Origin: Hyparrhenia diplandra
Lineage: Eukaryota; Streptophyta; Magnoliopsida; Poales; Poaceae
Reading direction: 5' to 3'
DNA: 64,000 bases
Assembly (NCBI GenBank): GCA_015847255.1
Contig: JADLZK010000387.1
Location: forward strand, 62,001-126,000
Translations under genes and position numbers: made by a program
Shown: piece by piece, positions 47,253 to 60,891 of the stretch
How positions within the stretch are numbered: position 1 is the first letter of the stretch
How the letters are laid out: each line of letters starts with the position of its first letter
Notes under the pieces: model-generated
What the model saw: the letters and a program-made list of their open reading frames with translations, nothing else
Database searches by the model: none
What the model was told of the DNA's origin: nothing

Positions 47253-49648
47253 CCCACGGAACGTAGGCGCCGCTGGTGCTTGTGCAGCCGTAGTCCGCAG
47301 CTCACCAAGCTACGACGTGCCAGCTTGGTGTCATTACCTTCGCACCAATGGAGGAAGCGACCGGCCGGATTGGAGAACGAGAGGATCGGAGCCGGGACCG
47401 GGAGCGACGACGTGGCGAGGTAGAGAAGGGAGAAGAGAAGCAGCTAGGCACGCTGCACGCATATGGGTGTAGCCGTGAGGCCCGTGTGGCGGGGGTGTTT
47501 TTGTATGGAAATGGCGAGCGGAGGACGCCGGCAGGCCGGCCCTGGCGAGCGCATGATTAGGCCCTGGCAAGCTGCGAAAAGTTGCGTGCGGGCGGGCAGG
47601 ATGCTTGGGCAGCGATCCAGAGGGATTCGGGTCGGGGCCTCGGTGGTGGGGTGGGGTGCGCGCTCAGCAAAGCGTCGCGGTCGCCGGTCGGCAGGGGGGA
47701 AATCATGTCGTCTGCCCGCGCTGCCTGCCCAGCTTTCCTACGGCTTAGATCGGCTTTGCTTTCATGTTACTGACAGTCCCACCCGTTGAGTTGTACTCGT
47801 ACTCAGCGCGGGTCTGACTGGATACAAAAATTCTTGTCTACGGTCCAGCCATCCATGTATGCATGAGTATAAAAAAATTCTGGCCTGAGCACACATTTTA
47901 AAAAACAACCAAGAGAGATGGCAATTATATATAAAAAAAACTCGGTCAGGTGGGAAAGACCGCCCCACCGGCATTGTTCTTAAGAAGAAAACTCCGTTCC
48001 CCGACCGAGAAAATCCCCGAACTTCCGCCATGACTCTAGAAGCCTTAGCCCATGAGAACTACGATCCTCGATTCTTCGAGCGGACCTAGGCCGATATTCA
48101 CTGTGAACCCCGGGGGGCGGTATACACCGTCGCCCACAGCTTGATCCCCACGGGACCTGGCCGGCTCTTAACTAGTGCTTTGGCACGCGGGACTGACGAG
48201 AGGATTTTTTTTAACCACAGCCTGAAATTCGCTCCCACGGGGAGTCGAACTCAGAACTTGTAGAGTGCAGCTCGATTATATAAAGAACTATAATCAACAA
48301 CAACAACAACAAGACCTTTTAAGCCTATTAGTGGCTTAGGAAGATTAGACGACAACAATCTCTTTAGGCGTCCTACGTAGGCTTGCACTACATCCTCGTT
48401 GAGATTTTTGTTATTTCCAACTATACTCAAGTCTTTTAACACACCACGTTGTGCAAGACGGTCACTTCGACGAAGCTAGATGGGCTATCATCGGACTTAT
48501 GTTGACATCTTGTTCTCGTGCTCACTGGTGAAGGAGGACGAATAGGACAGGTCCTCAACCTTTCAGGTATGGTAGTCGAGGCTTAACGCGTTGCCTCTCT
48601 TGGTAGATCTTCATTATCACCTAGACCACTTCTGTGTTCACTTTGGCCATAGAATGGGTAGCACAATCTTCGATGATTATGAGAAAGATGGGGTCTTTAA
48701 TCACAACTTGTCAATTTCAGATCTCATCATCATCAGATGCATCTTATAACAAAACAACATCACCAAACAGATGACGGTTTGTAGTAACATTTGGTTTGTC
48801 ATCTAAATAGAATAAGGTGATCTGGTCCATATTATGGGTATATGTTAGTGAAACTCCATACCAAAAGCCTTGGTGTCCACCTCTATAGTCAACTCGTTGG
48901 AGTCAACGGTTTCAGCAGGTGTAATTCCCATGTATTTTAGGTGCTTAATTTTCTATTGTTCTCCAGTCAATATGAAAATTTATCATTATTTGATTATAAA
49001 AAAAACTTGATTATCTCTTGTGGGTTGTCTTTTCAATTGTACTAGTTGTATATGATTGTTTCTTGATAATTCACGTGCCTAAACTAGAATAGCTCCCATT
49101 TTTGTACCAAATCCAACTCATTGGTATGGGTATCAAGTATCATCTATATATCATTCCTAACTACCGGTGGAATAGAAAAGGTGTTTACATATAAGAGAAT
49201 ATCTATGATTGACACTTGAAAAACCTGGCTCCGCCAAATTTTTGGCGGCGTTAAGTAGGTTTATGTACACTCTTATATGTAAATCATGATTCCTTACAAT
49301 AGTATATGTGAGATTGGATCCAAGAGGGAGAAATCAAAAGGCACGGCCTAGAAAGTGCCAAAAAGAAAATTGCTGGTTTTTGGATGGTATAACTTGTAGA
49401 TGTTGCAAGTTTTGTGTAATAATTGTGCGTTGACATTGCAAATAAATAGTAGTAGATGGATGCAACAATGGAAGTGGCCCTCGCCAAACTTTGTATACAG
49501 AAAGTGGCTCCCCCGCCAAATCCCTTGTCCCCGCGTGATGATTGCACATGGATCAATTCGGGGTTCTCATTATTTATCATCTTCGATGATTGCATTTCAA
49601 GTTAACGGTGAAATGCAAAGTGAAATCCTTGTTTCACATTTTAATTTA
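47253..49648. other. VQ upstream region and intergenic DNA
   Basis: The first 500 bases are GC-rich and probably hold the VQ promoter and 5' leader; no convincing TATA box was placed. Sequence at 47960-48260 contains phrases seen in repeats (cgctcccacggggagtcgaactc) and may be TE debris. A (CAA)n tract lies at about 48296-48312. No gene is supported. Confidence 0.45.
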
Positions 49649-49956
49649 GGGTGTGTTTAGATGCCTTTGGAATGCAAAATGCCAAATACAAAAATTTTGT
49701 TGCGGCAAAATATGGAATGCATAATTTTTCATCTTAGTTTTAGTTTCATACAATTTTTTTTTTGCCATGCACATACAACACTTGTTCCCATGACATTCTT
49801 TTCCTCTCTTTTGGGCCTCTTGAGTGCAAAATGGAGAATGCAAAATACCTCAATATTTGTTGGTTTTTCACCATGGTGTTCAGTTCCATTTTGCAAAACA
49901 ATAGGATAAAAAAAACAAAAAAAAAATTGGCAAAAAAAAGAGGAACTAAACACGTC
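49649..49956. mobile_element. Tourist-like MITE
   Basis: 308 bp. The left end GGGTGTGTTTAG pairs with the right end CTAAACACGTC. TTA flanks both sides (49646-49648, 49957-49959). The interior has further inverted words such as gaatgcaaaat. Confidence 0.7.
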
Positions 49957-51349
49957 TTAAAATCACTCATTTGTTATCCTCCCTATGTTCGAAAAATGTT
50001 GGATGTTTTAGCTTTTTGTCACTACTCAAACTTCTCCAATTTTAACTAATTCATAGGGAAAATATATTAAGATCCAACGCAGATAAATACTCTCCCATGT
50101 CGATATCCCAAAATAAATTGATTCTTAGAATCATCCTACCTTAAATTATCTTTTTTGATTAACTTTATATGAAAAATAACATTTATGACACCAAACGAGG
50201 ACATTATAAAAATATATGTTGTGATATATCTAGTGATACTAATTCAAAAGTATAAATATTTTTGCTCTTTTCAATAAACTTAGTCATCTCAAAGTAGTTT
50301 GATTTTAGGACAACTCCAAAAGTTAATTTAATTTGTGGCAAGTTATACTGTATAAAGATATATTTTATGGTGAATCAGTTTAATATAATTTGATATTATT
50401 ATATATATGTTGGTGCATGGTCAAAAATAGTAAAGTTTTGATGACCTACTTTCAGAACAGACATATGAACAGTACTGTCGGAGGGCCATGCATGATCTGA
50501 TCCATAAAAACGTGTCATGGCACATGCATGTGCAATGTGCATCATCGGATGGTGAGACGGAACCGTGCAACCTCCTGATGATGACAAAATAAAGGTACGG
50601 ATTCATGGCTCTCTTGTCCTCGATCATATGTTTAGGGGTATCAGCACTGTTAGTTCTTAGTAGTGTCCACCGAGGCATCATGAATTCATGAGAGATATAT
50701 ACACAATACACTTACACCATAAGCCGCCAACTCTAAATTTAAATTTATGATGGTGCACTGTTAGAAAAAAAAAAAAAAGGTCATAATTTAATAGCAATAT
50801 ATAGGAGTTAAAACTCACTGGTGATAATTTTGTTTTTTACTTAGGCGTCGCCCACTGCATAAGCCATAAGATGTAGCTACGAGTCTACGACGTACCTGCT
50901 TCTTTCTGATAATTGTTTTATTTTTTTGAGAGGATGACAATTGTTTTGTTAATGTTAATGCATAGGGCCATTTATCTCACAATTGACGTACGGCCTTTCA
51001 AGTTACCTATTCTGGCCATGATCGTTATCACCCATCATCGTGGCCTGCTTCGCCGCTTCTATTTGTAATATTGGCCCAACAGGCTCAATAGCAATTCGAC
51101 GACAGTCATCGAGCTGTGGGCTGTTTTTATTTTATGTTTGGACCCACCTAACCCAACACTCCAAGATCTTTTTTTTCTTTTTGACAAGGAAAAAAAAAAA
51201 AAAAAAAAGATGATTTTTTTGTATTTCTAAATATTTTTTTGTATATATGTCCCTTTTTTATTTTGTATAAAAATATCATTTATTTTTTTTTCCATTTTTT
51301 TGCGATTACATTCCCTTTTCCTCATTCATTTTTACTCTAGGAAAATAAT
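49957..51349. other. Intergenic, no gene seen
   Basis: AT-rich; a degenerate Stowaway-like start is visible at about 49980 but no matching end. Poly-A/T tracts occur at about 50765 and 51189-51207. Confidence 0.5.
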
Positions 51350-51920
51350 ATTGATCTTCTGAACCTTAAATATTTCTATAGATCCGGAATATAAATCACC
51401 TAAACATGGAACATTGTTCACCCTGGTTGAGATATTATTCTCTTGAACTATAATTTCATTTTCATTTTCATTTATGTTTTTTATTTTATTTTTTGTATTT
51501 TTATATTTTATTTCCTTTCATTGCATGGGATGTTATTATACTAAATCTAGGATATTATTGTTACTTTTTTTTTTCATTTCTAAAATGGACGATTATATCA
51601 TCCATCTAAACATTACATATTATTTTCCTTAATTAGGAATATTATTCTCATGAACATAAAATATTATCACCTTGAATTTGTATATTTTCTTCTAAGTTGT
51701 AATATTGTTGTTTACATCTAGAATATTATTGTCATTGTCTTGGAACATTATTCTCATAAACTAAATATTACCCATTTGTGTTCTCAATTAGAATATTATG
51801 CTTAGGAACCTATAATATTCTTCCCTAGGCTGCAACATTTTTCTCGTGTCAACCTAGAACATTGTCACTTAATAAACAAAAATGTTCTAAATTTAATCAT
51901 GAGAAAAAAATGTTCTTCTA
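51350..51920. repeat. Degenerate tandem array rich in AATATTATT
   Basis: Variants of a roughly 25-35 bp unit (gaa-tattattctcatgaac) occur a dozen or more times in one orientation. The spacing is irregular. No coding frame survives. Confidence 0.6.
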
Positions 51921-53155
51921 TATTGAAGTGGGATCTTGCTATAAAGCATTTGAAGTAAGAAAAACAATAGTGCAATCAAAATTCAATTTAGATGTTTGTT
52001 TTTAAACGAATGTTTTGAAGTTTCAAAATGTTTACATGTTGTGAGATAAATGTTATGCCAGCTTCCATTGTGTTGTGCTCAACTTTATGCTGCGAACTTC
52101 TTTTTGTTTACTCATAACATTTCATCTTTGTTTGAAACAAGTTCTCGATGTTGAGAGGAATGGTATTTATTTGAACATTTTTTCCTCGTCTCATTTTTTT
52201 TTTTTCAATTGCTTAGGTCATTATTTTGTTTGCTCGGGAAAATTTGTTTGATTGTGAGAATAACATATAGTCTTCGTTAGGATTTTTTTTCTTTCATGCT
52301 CACAACATTCACTTTTTTGAACATTTTGGCATGAAGCTAAAATCTTTTTAGTAGCTACATTTGTTAAAATAAATCACATATATTGATGGCACATGTGTTT
52401 TTACAAAGGATGAACATCAGGCAAGCCCGACCGTGCCTGGCCCGGGGTCCTCCAAAGTTGAGGGTCGGCCCAGGCCCGCATGTGGGCCGATTTTTCGTGA
52501 CGGGCGGCCCGATATGCACGCCCAACAGTGAAACTAAGATGTTTTTTCTTCTTTGTTTTTTTTTTTTTTTTTTTTTTTGCGCCGGAGGGATGGTGGCCTG
52601 GTGGCCTGTTTTTTTCTATTTTTTTAGGAGATAGCTGATGGGTTGGTGGCCTGGTGGGCTGTTCTTTCTATTTTTTATTAGATAGCTAGTTTTTTTTTTT
52701 TTTTTTTTGAGGAGATGACTTTGGACCGGGCCGCACGGGCTGGCCCGCCCGTGCCTTGGGGTCGGCCCCGAGCATGGTTTTTTCGGGTCAGGCAAAAAAT
52801 TGTGCTCCGTGCTAGGCCACCGTGCTCTATCCTTTTTTGCCCAGAATTAGTTTTTACATAAACTTTGAACATATTTATCCTAAAGCTAGCGTATTTTTTT
52901 TTCAATGTAACAATATGACTACTTTTTAGGGGAGCATTGACTTTATTTATTGAGTAGGATGAAAACTACATGTTCCATCTCGAGAATCCAAAAAACCAAA
53001 CATGTCTACCTATTGAAAAAAATAACAGAGCTTCTAGCTAAAATAGGTCGTCGACATTTGACTTTGGTCCTGCAAAGACGAAATCTACTCGAGTGAAACT
53101 TCTTCTTATGTTTATCTCTCAGACAGGTCCATACATTTCAACCTCTTACTTAGTA
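51921..53155. other. AT-rich DNA with an inserted GC-rich block
   Basis: The block at about 52415-52830 contains phrases such as ggcccgcatgtgggcc and gggctggcccgcccgtgcc, like known grass transposon termini. Inside are T-runs at about 52558-52578 and 52691-52709 and a 53-bp tandem duplication (52591-52643 and 52644-52696). No gene is supported. Confidence 0.45.
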
Positions 53156-53417
53156 CTATCTCTATACTTGAAAAAGAAAGACGTTTAGGACAAATGAATA
53201 CGGTCTCCGGAAAACAACTTTTACTTATTTTTGTTATAAAAATATTTATTGAAAAGTTATATATGTATATTTTTGTGAAAGTAATTTTCAAAACAAATCT
53301 ATTGATATGATTTTTATATTTTTAAACTCAACGATTTAAAAGTTATTCATGATTTATATTTTCAATATTTGACCCAAATTTTATTTAAAAACGTCTTTCT
53401 TTTTCAATATGGAGGGG
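53156..53417. mobile_element. Stowaway-like MITE with long inverted termini
   Basis: 262 bp with termini of about 30 bp (GAAAAAGAAAGACGTTT and AAACGTCTTTCTTTTTC internally) flanked by TA at 53154-53155 and 53418-53419. Confidence 0.75.
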
Positions 53418-56334
53418 TACCCGCATTGTCACAACGGCTACTTGTGCACTCAGGCCGCCGGTTGGCTTTACGTGGAAGAAGTTTTTATTTATTTATATTT
53501 ATAATAATGATGAGCAGCATAATGGAAGAAGGTTGATGAATGTGGGAGACAAATCCAAACTGGGCTTGGGCTGCTAAGCTGAATCTTACAGCGACGGCCA
53601 TCGTGCAGCATGCTCCCTGAACTGAATGCCCATGAGGAAAGCAGACATTTTCCGCTACCAAACCGCGCCATATTTCATAAAATGAACATAATAAAAATTC
53701 CTTAATAATTATTATAAATAGAGGCATAAAAAGTATCTTTAATAAAAATATTCCCATTTTTTTTTAAAAAATAATAGAAATTGAATTATTTTGTGCAAAT
53801 ATTTTGAACTAGGCCCCTTTTTCTTCAAACACACGCGCGTGGGAAAAGGAAATCTTTATTTGCACAGAACTGATTCCCTGTAACTGTAACTGTAAACTGT
53901 AAGATAGTACAGTTGGGAAAATATAAATAAGTTTTACTGTGGGTTCATTACAGATCGACACGTGCAACTCTTGGACAAAGCATACGGAGTACATGCATTT
54001 AAAGCAACTATGTGATGTGCCAACCTGCACCTGGGATTCGACTCGTGCCTTTTCTTCAAAACTGATTTTTCTTCTTCATCTTTCACGAATGTATCTATCT
54101 ATATATTCCTTTACAGCAACCACAGTTTTATATATACACAAACAAGAAAAAGGACCCGACTGAAAACACACTGCAATATCTCTCTCTCTCTGCACGAAGG
54201 CAGATCCGTTTCATCCAGTCCGGCTCAGCTCAGTCAGTGGACATGCAGAGGCACCTCTCGTTTATTTGCTACGCCAACTTTGGAGGAAACAAAAGAGTAG
54301 CCGCTCCTCCAATGACCAATGCAAATGCAACTGAAAGCGCGCGTCCTTTTCATTTGAGCCTAATATTCGCGCATGAGGAGGGTTCACAATCATGAGCCGA
54401 GCTCAATGGGAATATAATGTTGTTGGTTCCTAACCAACACTGCTTAAATTATGCACATAGATCAGATGCTCCTAGATTGTTTAGCTATGATTACAGGCTA
54501 CTAATTGATGGGCACCGTGTACCCTGAAGAAAGATCTACTCCGTCCTGGAGCATGCATGCATTTCAGCCAGTAATGTGCACATCATCAACAAGTGCATGC
54601 AGCATGCCTCCCTCTCCCTCACTACTATATAGTATAGCTTGGCCACCAATCATATGCACTCGATCCATCGATTTGCCTGGAAGGAAGCATGCATGCTTCT
54701 GGCTTGTTCATCTTCTTTATGAATTTCTCATGTTCCATATATGATATTCCACCGGGGGAAATTAAAGGGAAAGCAGCAGCCCAACAACCAAAGTGGAATC
54801 CAACTCCCTCGATGGATCACAGGCATTGGATCGATCACATGGCTGGCTAGTGGCGGCACCTCTCATCGATAGCTAATTGGCTCCGAAAAGGATATCCTCC
54901 TTCCGAGAGGTGAAATGATTGTGATTACCAGAGATTCCACTTGGCCTGCTGGCCCCCTTTTGATGTGGGGCTGACTGACTGTGATCCAAGGAGGCCAATG
55001 GTGGTGCAGGATTATATTGGATCACATCGCCCCTAGCTCGCCCTAGCTTCCTATGTGAATCTAGTACATATTTTGCATTTACACGTGTGCGGTCGCTCGA
55101 TCGATCAAAGCGTGCATCTAGGATTAGTATATAATAAGGTTTTGGATCAAATCAGAGAAAGCTCTTGGCCTGGTGGTTATCATTGTTTCATCTCTCTGGC
55201 CTGGAGTGCCCTGTGAGTGGATGGTAACACTTGTTTTCGTCGCTACATATATATATGGGATCACGAGATAGGATGCATGGATGCACTTTAGCTACTGTTT
55301 ACCGTTTATTAGTGATAGATCAGCCCAATCCTTTTGCTGCTTTCTTTTACCTGATTGATGGGTAACAAACAGCAACAATTCTACAGTACTACTAATAGTT
55401 ACAGCTTCTTATCGCACACCCCTCCTATATATGTCTGAGTGAGTGGTTTGGTGCATGCGCATGGTGATCGAGCAGAGAGATAGATAATGGTGGAATGCTA
55501 ACGCATGGATGCACTCTTCAAATCCCAGGAAGTGACTGTTTTGGGTTTCCTCGATGGCGCCATCTTGAGACGACACCATGCACCACAGGCAAGTTGGACC
55601 ATGATCGAAGAACCGAAACGTTTCGCCGTGAATCCATCCCAAAAGGCCTTCTTAATTCGGTACAAGTACAAGTACAACCAGTGTTTCAAACCGACCGTCG
55701 ATGGAATGAGTCATGGGTGTACGACGATGAGGACGACGGCGCCTCATCCTAACCCTATCCCGAGCAGCGCGTAGAAATCAATCAGCGCGTCTCGCCGATC
55801 GAGAACGGACGTAAAAGCAAGAGACGGTAGAAAGAAAGAAAGAAACCACGGCGGGGGCGGGTCCGCCGGGCGCCCGTGACTAGCTTATTTGTCTAATCGG
55901 CTATTCTTCCGTGGTGCCCGCCACCCAATGATAGCTCGCCGAATCGGAGGAGAACACAGCTGAAAAAATCTGTGGGGTGTCAATCAGGTGATGACAATCA
56001 CAAGCATTCATTCAGACGTTGAGCGAGCGATGAAAGCTCTATTTGTGGCTTCGGCTTGTGATTTGAGGTGAGATGGCGGTTTGGATCCTTTTTCTTTCCC
56101 TGCCAAAGGAGTTAATCTCCGGTCCAATTTGAGTCATGTTCCTCGCGAACTGAAAAAAAGACCGACCGTGACTAGTTTATTAGAGGGTTAAAAGAGCAGA
56201 AACTGGGACAGATTCTTCAATTCATAAGGATTTGATATTGTATCGTAAATAAAGACCGCCATCTCAATTGAGTTTCATATTACAACACTATAACTACTAT
56301 AAAAACGATTTCAGCAATATGAGCACTTTCAGAC
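53418..56334. other. Intergenic, no gene supported
   Basis: Mixed-composition DNA without clear repeats between about 54200 and 56000. Short frames (for example 55505-55774) have no family signature. A (TC)n tract lies near 54180. Such relatively unique DNA could hold a non-coding RNA or distal regulatory sequence, but I found no supporting structure. Confidence 0.4.
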
Positions 56335-56748
56335 AGAGGTGGCTCAATCAGAGCCACTCTATATTGCCTTGTGAACCTACCTTTGAAGATGCATATTCGG
56401 GGAATGATCAAGCTGCCCCCTCTCATCCAGCATTAGGGCCGCCGCCGGGCGGCGGCGGCAGCCCCAAAATAGAGTGCTTTCGCAGCCCCCCTCCGCTTCC
56501 GCCAACCCGGGCTGGTCGACGACCGAGGGGCAGATCTACCTTCACCCGCCGGATCTACGACTTTTTGTGGTGGCAATGGTGGGCGCCGGCACTACTTTTT
56601 GCGGTGGTTGATCGACGCTCATTATGGTATTGGCATCTTCAGCCTCAGCCTCTCCCCTTGTGCGGGCGACGTTGCAACTCTCTTCCTCTAAGGTAGGTTC
56701 ACATGGCATGATGGCAATATAGAGGTGGCTTTTTGAGTGAGCCACCTT
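56335..56748. mobile_element. Inverted-repeat DNA element (about 414 bp)
   Basis: Arms of about 65 bp: AGGTGGCTCA...TCTATATTGCC...TGAACCTACCTT at the left is mirrored at 56690-56748. A GC-only palindromic stretch (gccgccgccgggcggcggcggc) sits at 56439-56460. No target duplication was recognised, so the superfamily is open. Confidence 0.65.
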
Positions 56749-59369
56749 GGGGAAGGAGATCGACTTTGGGGATGCCCATGAGAGCTTGAGAAAAAGGAAA
56801 CCTTTGGACCTCCTCCTTCCTCTTTCTCCTCTCCTTGTCCTTTGTTCTTTGCTCCTCACTTCTCTTTTCTTGTTTTGCTAAACCGAAGAATGGGAAGGGA
56901 AGACAGGAAAATATTGGTGGGTGTCTTTGGTGGTGTTGGGGTTGATAGGTGTGGGTTCATGGCGAGAGAGGGATGTGCAGTGCAACAATGGTGCATGTTA
57001 CACGTGTCCAAACGCTTGGCCTGGCTATCCAGTGGTCCGAGTAGGACTATCAGTAGTATTGTGCAGATGTAGATTGTGCAAGTCTAACGTTGTGCATTGC
57101 TAGACCATCCAGTAGCGACACCTAGACCATCCGAGTAAGCACCACAAAGCTCGGAATGTGTTGTACCTAATATGCAAGTATTTCGAAGATAGGAATTGTG
57201 AAGTGTAAATTATGCTCATGATGCTTGTGAAAGAGTTAGCATGACAGGTTCATATGATAGGTGAATTGCTTATAGTGCCTTTGTTGACCTCTTGTTGATA
57301 ACCTTTTAAGGGTGCTTGAGAACATAAATAGCATGGATATCGGTCATTCGCACCCCTAGTCTCCGTTAGGCCATGGCTTCCAACAAGACCTTGCCTCGCT
57401 ACCTTCCTCATTGACCGACAAGATCTGGTCGTGTCAACCTCGATCCGCCAATCCCGAAGTGGATCTTTTCATGATGGCCTCAACCAAGCGACAAGCCTTC
57501 GTGTCAGTCACTCTAAGCCGCCTTGACCACCTCCGCAATGACCTCGGCCTTAGCCACCACTGATACCGCCCCAGTCTTGGCCGCTAGCGTGCTACTCTGA
57601 GTTGTGTTGAGGGTTGAAGGATAGGGAGAGTAGTTGGGGCAAGGATGTCGGTCGCCGTCTACGTGAGATGAGAGAGTAGAGAGAAGGGCATGGGTGGGCG
57701 AGAGAAGAGAAGGAAAGAGGTGGTGAGAGGCGAAAAAGATAGAAGGAGAAAGGCACTTTTGTCTAGCCGAAAATATATGTCTAGGATCCAAACTCCCCTA
57801 GACTAATTTTAGTCGGGGCTTACATTTTGGTTCTCTAAAAACGTGTCCTGTAAAATTATTGTTTGGAAACCTTTTCCTTTGTCTAACTCTCTCTTCATTC
57901 GTCCAATAAATAATTAAAAATATTGCATCCTAATGAGTCAAAAGAAAATCTTAACTTTGATGGATTTTACTATACAAAATAGCATTAAGATTTATATCAT
58001 CAAATAAGTTTATTATGAAACATATATGAAAGAACTAATTTAGCAATATTTTTATACCTCATAACTCATAAAAATATTAATAATTTTCGTTAAATTTGGG
58101 TTGTCCGGTTCCTTGACAAGTTATATGCATGATGTTCTGGGATGCAAAGCCTCGGTGTCTCCATCGTCCATTTTTGAATCAGCGGCAACACATTTCCATA
58201 GATATTGACATTAAACTCTCTTTCTCCTAACCATAATAAATTCATCTTGGAATGTGTAGGTCGTCACAAATGAATGATGACCGTCACCGCCTTAACCCCA
58301 CAGCTCAACCAATGAATCATAGACGGAAATGTTTTTTTTTTTTCAAACACACTCCTAAAACGTGTTTTTTTTTTTTTCTTTTTGCTTCAACTCGTTCTAC
58401 ACCTTCTACTATAGCAGCATTGTTGATTGGAGTTGTTTTCCTCTACCAAAATAAACATAGAGCCAGGAGAAGCTACAAGTTAATTTTTCGCTTCTTCGGC
58501 TTGGGCTATGCTGTAAGCAGAGTCTGGAGCCTGAAGGACCCTGACCAAATGGGGCCTAATTAAGTTTCTGCATTTGTTAATTAAATTGAAGATATATTTG
58601 GAAGCAAGTCTCAAAACTATACTCTATCTATTCGTTTTCGTATTGTTTTTCAATTCGTACAGGTAAAAGTAATCACAAATGTATTGAGTGAACAACACAT
58701 ACCATGGAAATTGCACTTTTTTTTTGAGAAGATGGAAATTGTACTTCTATATAATTCCTGCACGCCTTATATTATATAATTTTGGAAAAAAGAGGGACTA
58801 TATACGCAACAAGTAACCGCGACAAGTGTAGTTGTTGGCAAAGTAGCTTATCTAGCATGACTTGTGGAGGTTCCACTCGTACTTGTGCATAGCCTAGCCT
58901 TAGCCTGTCGAAATCTCCTTTGGCAAATGGCAAGGATCGGAGCCCTACTGCCTTGACCTAGTTTCTAGAATATCCCTTTTAGGAATCATATCTTAGCCAA
59001 ACGGACAGATCACACCCTCTCAGGGCAGGCGCTCGGGTAAAAACAACAAATGCTGACAAGAAAGTAGCCAACTTTCAGGGAGGCAGGCCCCTTTTGAGCA
59101 GATAACATACATTGCACACAAGCTGGTAGTAGCATAGCCATAGCATGTATGGAGTGGTCCAACAAGAACATATCATATGTGTGCATCCTGGACCCGGATG
59201 GGAAATGGGACTTGGGAGTGGCCGAGAACGGGACGGATGGATCGATGTCCAGCGGCAGCCAAAAGCAGTCCAAGGTCCAGGCCACCACCTACTACATATA
59301 GTTGTAGGCCAAGGGACTTGTGTTGTGTGGCTTTCTTCAGGGTTGTATGTAACGGTCCTTCTAGACTAG
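56749..59369. other. Intergenic, no gene supported
   Basis: Frames at 56842-57103 and 57513-57791 are short and lack domains. Poly-T tracts occur near 58330 and 58366. Nothing else is recognised. Confidence 0.4.
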
Positions 59370-59648
59370 GGCCTCGTTTAGTTGGTGGAAAAACTTACAA
59401 AAGTATCTTTGAAACTCCCAGAAGACATTTGAAGACGTTTTCGTTTGTTTGTGGTAAATATTATCCTACCACGCAAGTAACTAGGCTCAAAAAAGAATCG
59501 TCTCGTAATGTATATCTAAACTGTATAATTAGTTATTTTTTTTTATCTACATTTTATACCCAAACATATATCTTTTGGTGTATTTAATGTGATGTGATGG
59601 AGAGAGAGTGAAAAAAGAGTTAGAAACTTTAGCCAACTAAACGAGGCC
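59370..59648. mobile_element. MITE with perfect 16-bp inverted termini
   Basis: GGCCTCGTTTAGTTGG at 59370-59385 is exactly inverted at 59633-59648. TAG flanks both ends (59367-59369, 59649-59651), a 3-bp duplication of the Harbinger kind. Confidence 0.85.
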
Positions 59649-60323
59649 TAGACATTCATTCGTTCGTTCCACTGAAAACATTACACGAATGTACTGTACC
59701 ATGTACTATGTATGCGCAGAGTGAGAACAAGGGACAATGTATGGAGACACAGTAGTATTGTAGTGAGAAAAGCAAGCTTCTTTTATAGAGATGATTCCAT
59801 ACATAAACATCGACAGTTGCTATTGTACAGTCTCAGAACTCAGCAGCCATGGTTCATGGTTGGAGTCTTGGAGAGTAGTAGTTGTAGTAGTAGTAATACT
59901 ACGTAGATACAGTCATACACAACACAGCAGCATGTAGTACATCCTTGACCACCAGCCAGGGGCCAAGAAAGCAAAAGGCCTTCTCCTTTTTAGAGCCCTC
60001 TCCTCGTCCCCGGCCGGCAAAGCACTCCGGCTCCCGTAAAAACAAGGGAGGCGCCGTGGACGTACATGGCTGTAAGTGATTTATGAACAAGTCTCATCTC
60101 GTCTCTCCTCGTCCCTCAGTAAGAGTAGGACTAGGAGTGGGTTAACAACGTAACGTACGACACCACGCTGACGGACGCGGGATCTTAATTAATTAATTAG
60201 TCTCTCCGATCCCTCCTAATTAATCACCCGTAGTACAATTTACTTATATATATATACTAATTAATCCCCTGTGATCGCCGATGGTGATCGCCGGCGGGTG
60301 GGCGTCGCGTCGGCGTCGGTCCA
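59649..60323. other. 3' flank of the trehalose-phosphate phosphatase gene
   Basis: Probably includes the 3' untranslated region near 60200-60323. A TTAATTAATTAATTAG repeat and a (TA)n run occur at about 60185-60260. No gene is seen. Confidence 0.5.
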
Positions 60324-60849
60324 TCACCACTTGGGGCGGGGGGCCTTGGAGAGGCGCTCCCACTCGACAAGCCGCAGCAGGAACTCCATCACCTGCACAA
60401 GCAACAAGAATGTCAGCGTCGATCGGTGCGTCACGGGCCAACTCACGGCCGGGCCGGCGGCGGAGACGATGATGGATCACTTCACTTGCCTCGGCGGGCT
60501 CCTGCAGCGAGTAGGGAGGCGGAGGTGTCCTTGGGGTGCTTGGACACGAGGATGCCGACGCCCTGGCCGCGCTTGCGGAGCACCTTGAAGGCGTCCTCGT
60601 CGGTGCGGTCGTCGCCGATGTACACGGGGAGCACGTCGGTGCAGTCGGCCAGGCCCAGGGACTCGAGGAGGAACTCGAGGGCCTTGCCCTTGTCCCACTT
60701 GATGGTGGGCCGGACCTCGAACACCATCCGCCCCTGGGTCAGCTTCAGCTTCGGGTAGTCCTTGAGAACCGACTTCACCATGTCAGCCAATGTGCTCCAG
60801 CTCTGATTGTTCATATCGATGATATATGGTAAAACACAAGAGATTAGAT

Positions 60850-60891
<42 letters not shown>

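Noticed and set aside
58900..58940. miR399-like word (minus strand TGCCAAAGGAGATTT)
   Set aside because: Only about 15 of 21 bases match my memory of miR399, and no complementary star arm is visible within about 100 bases either side.
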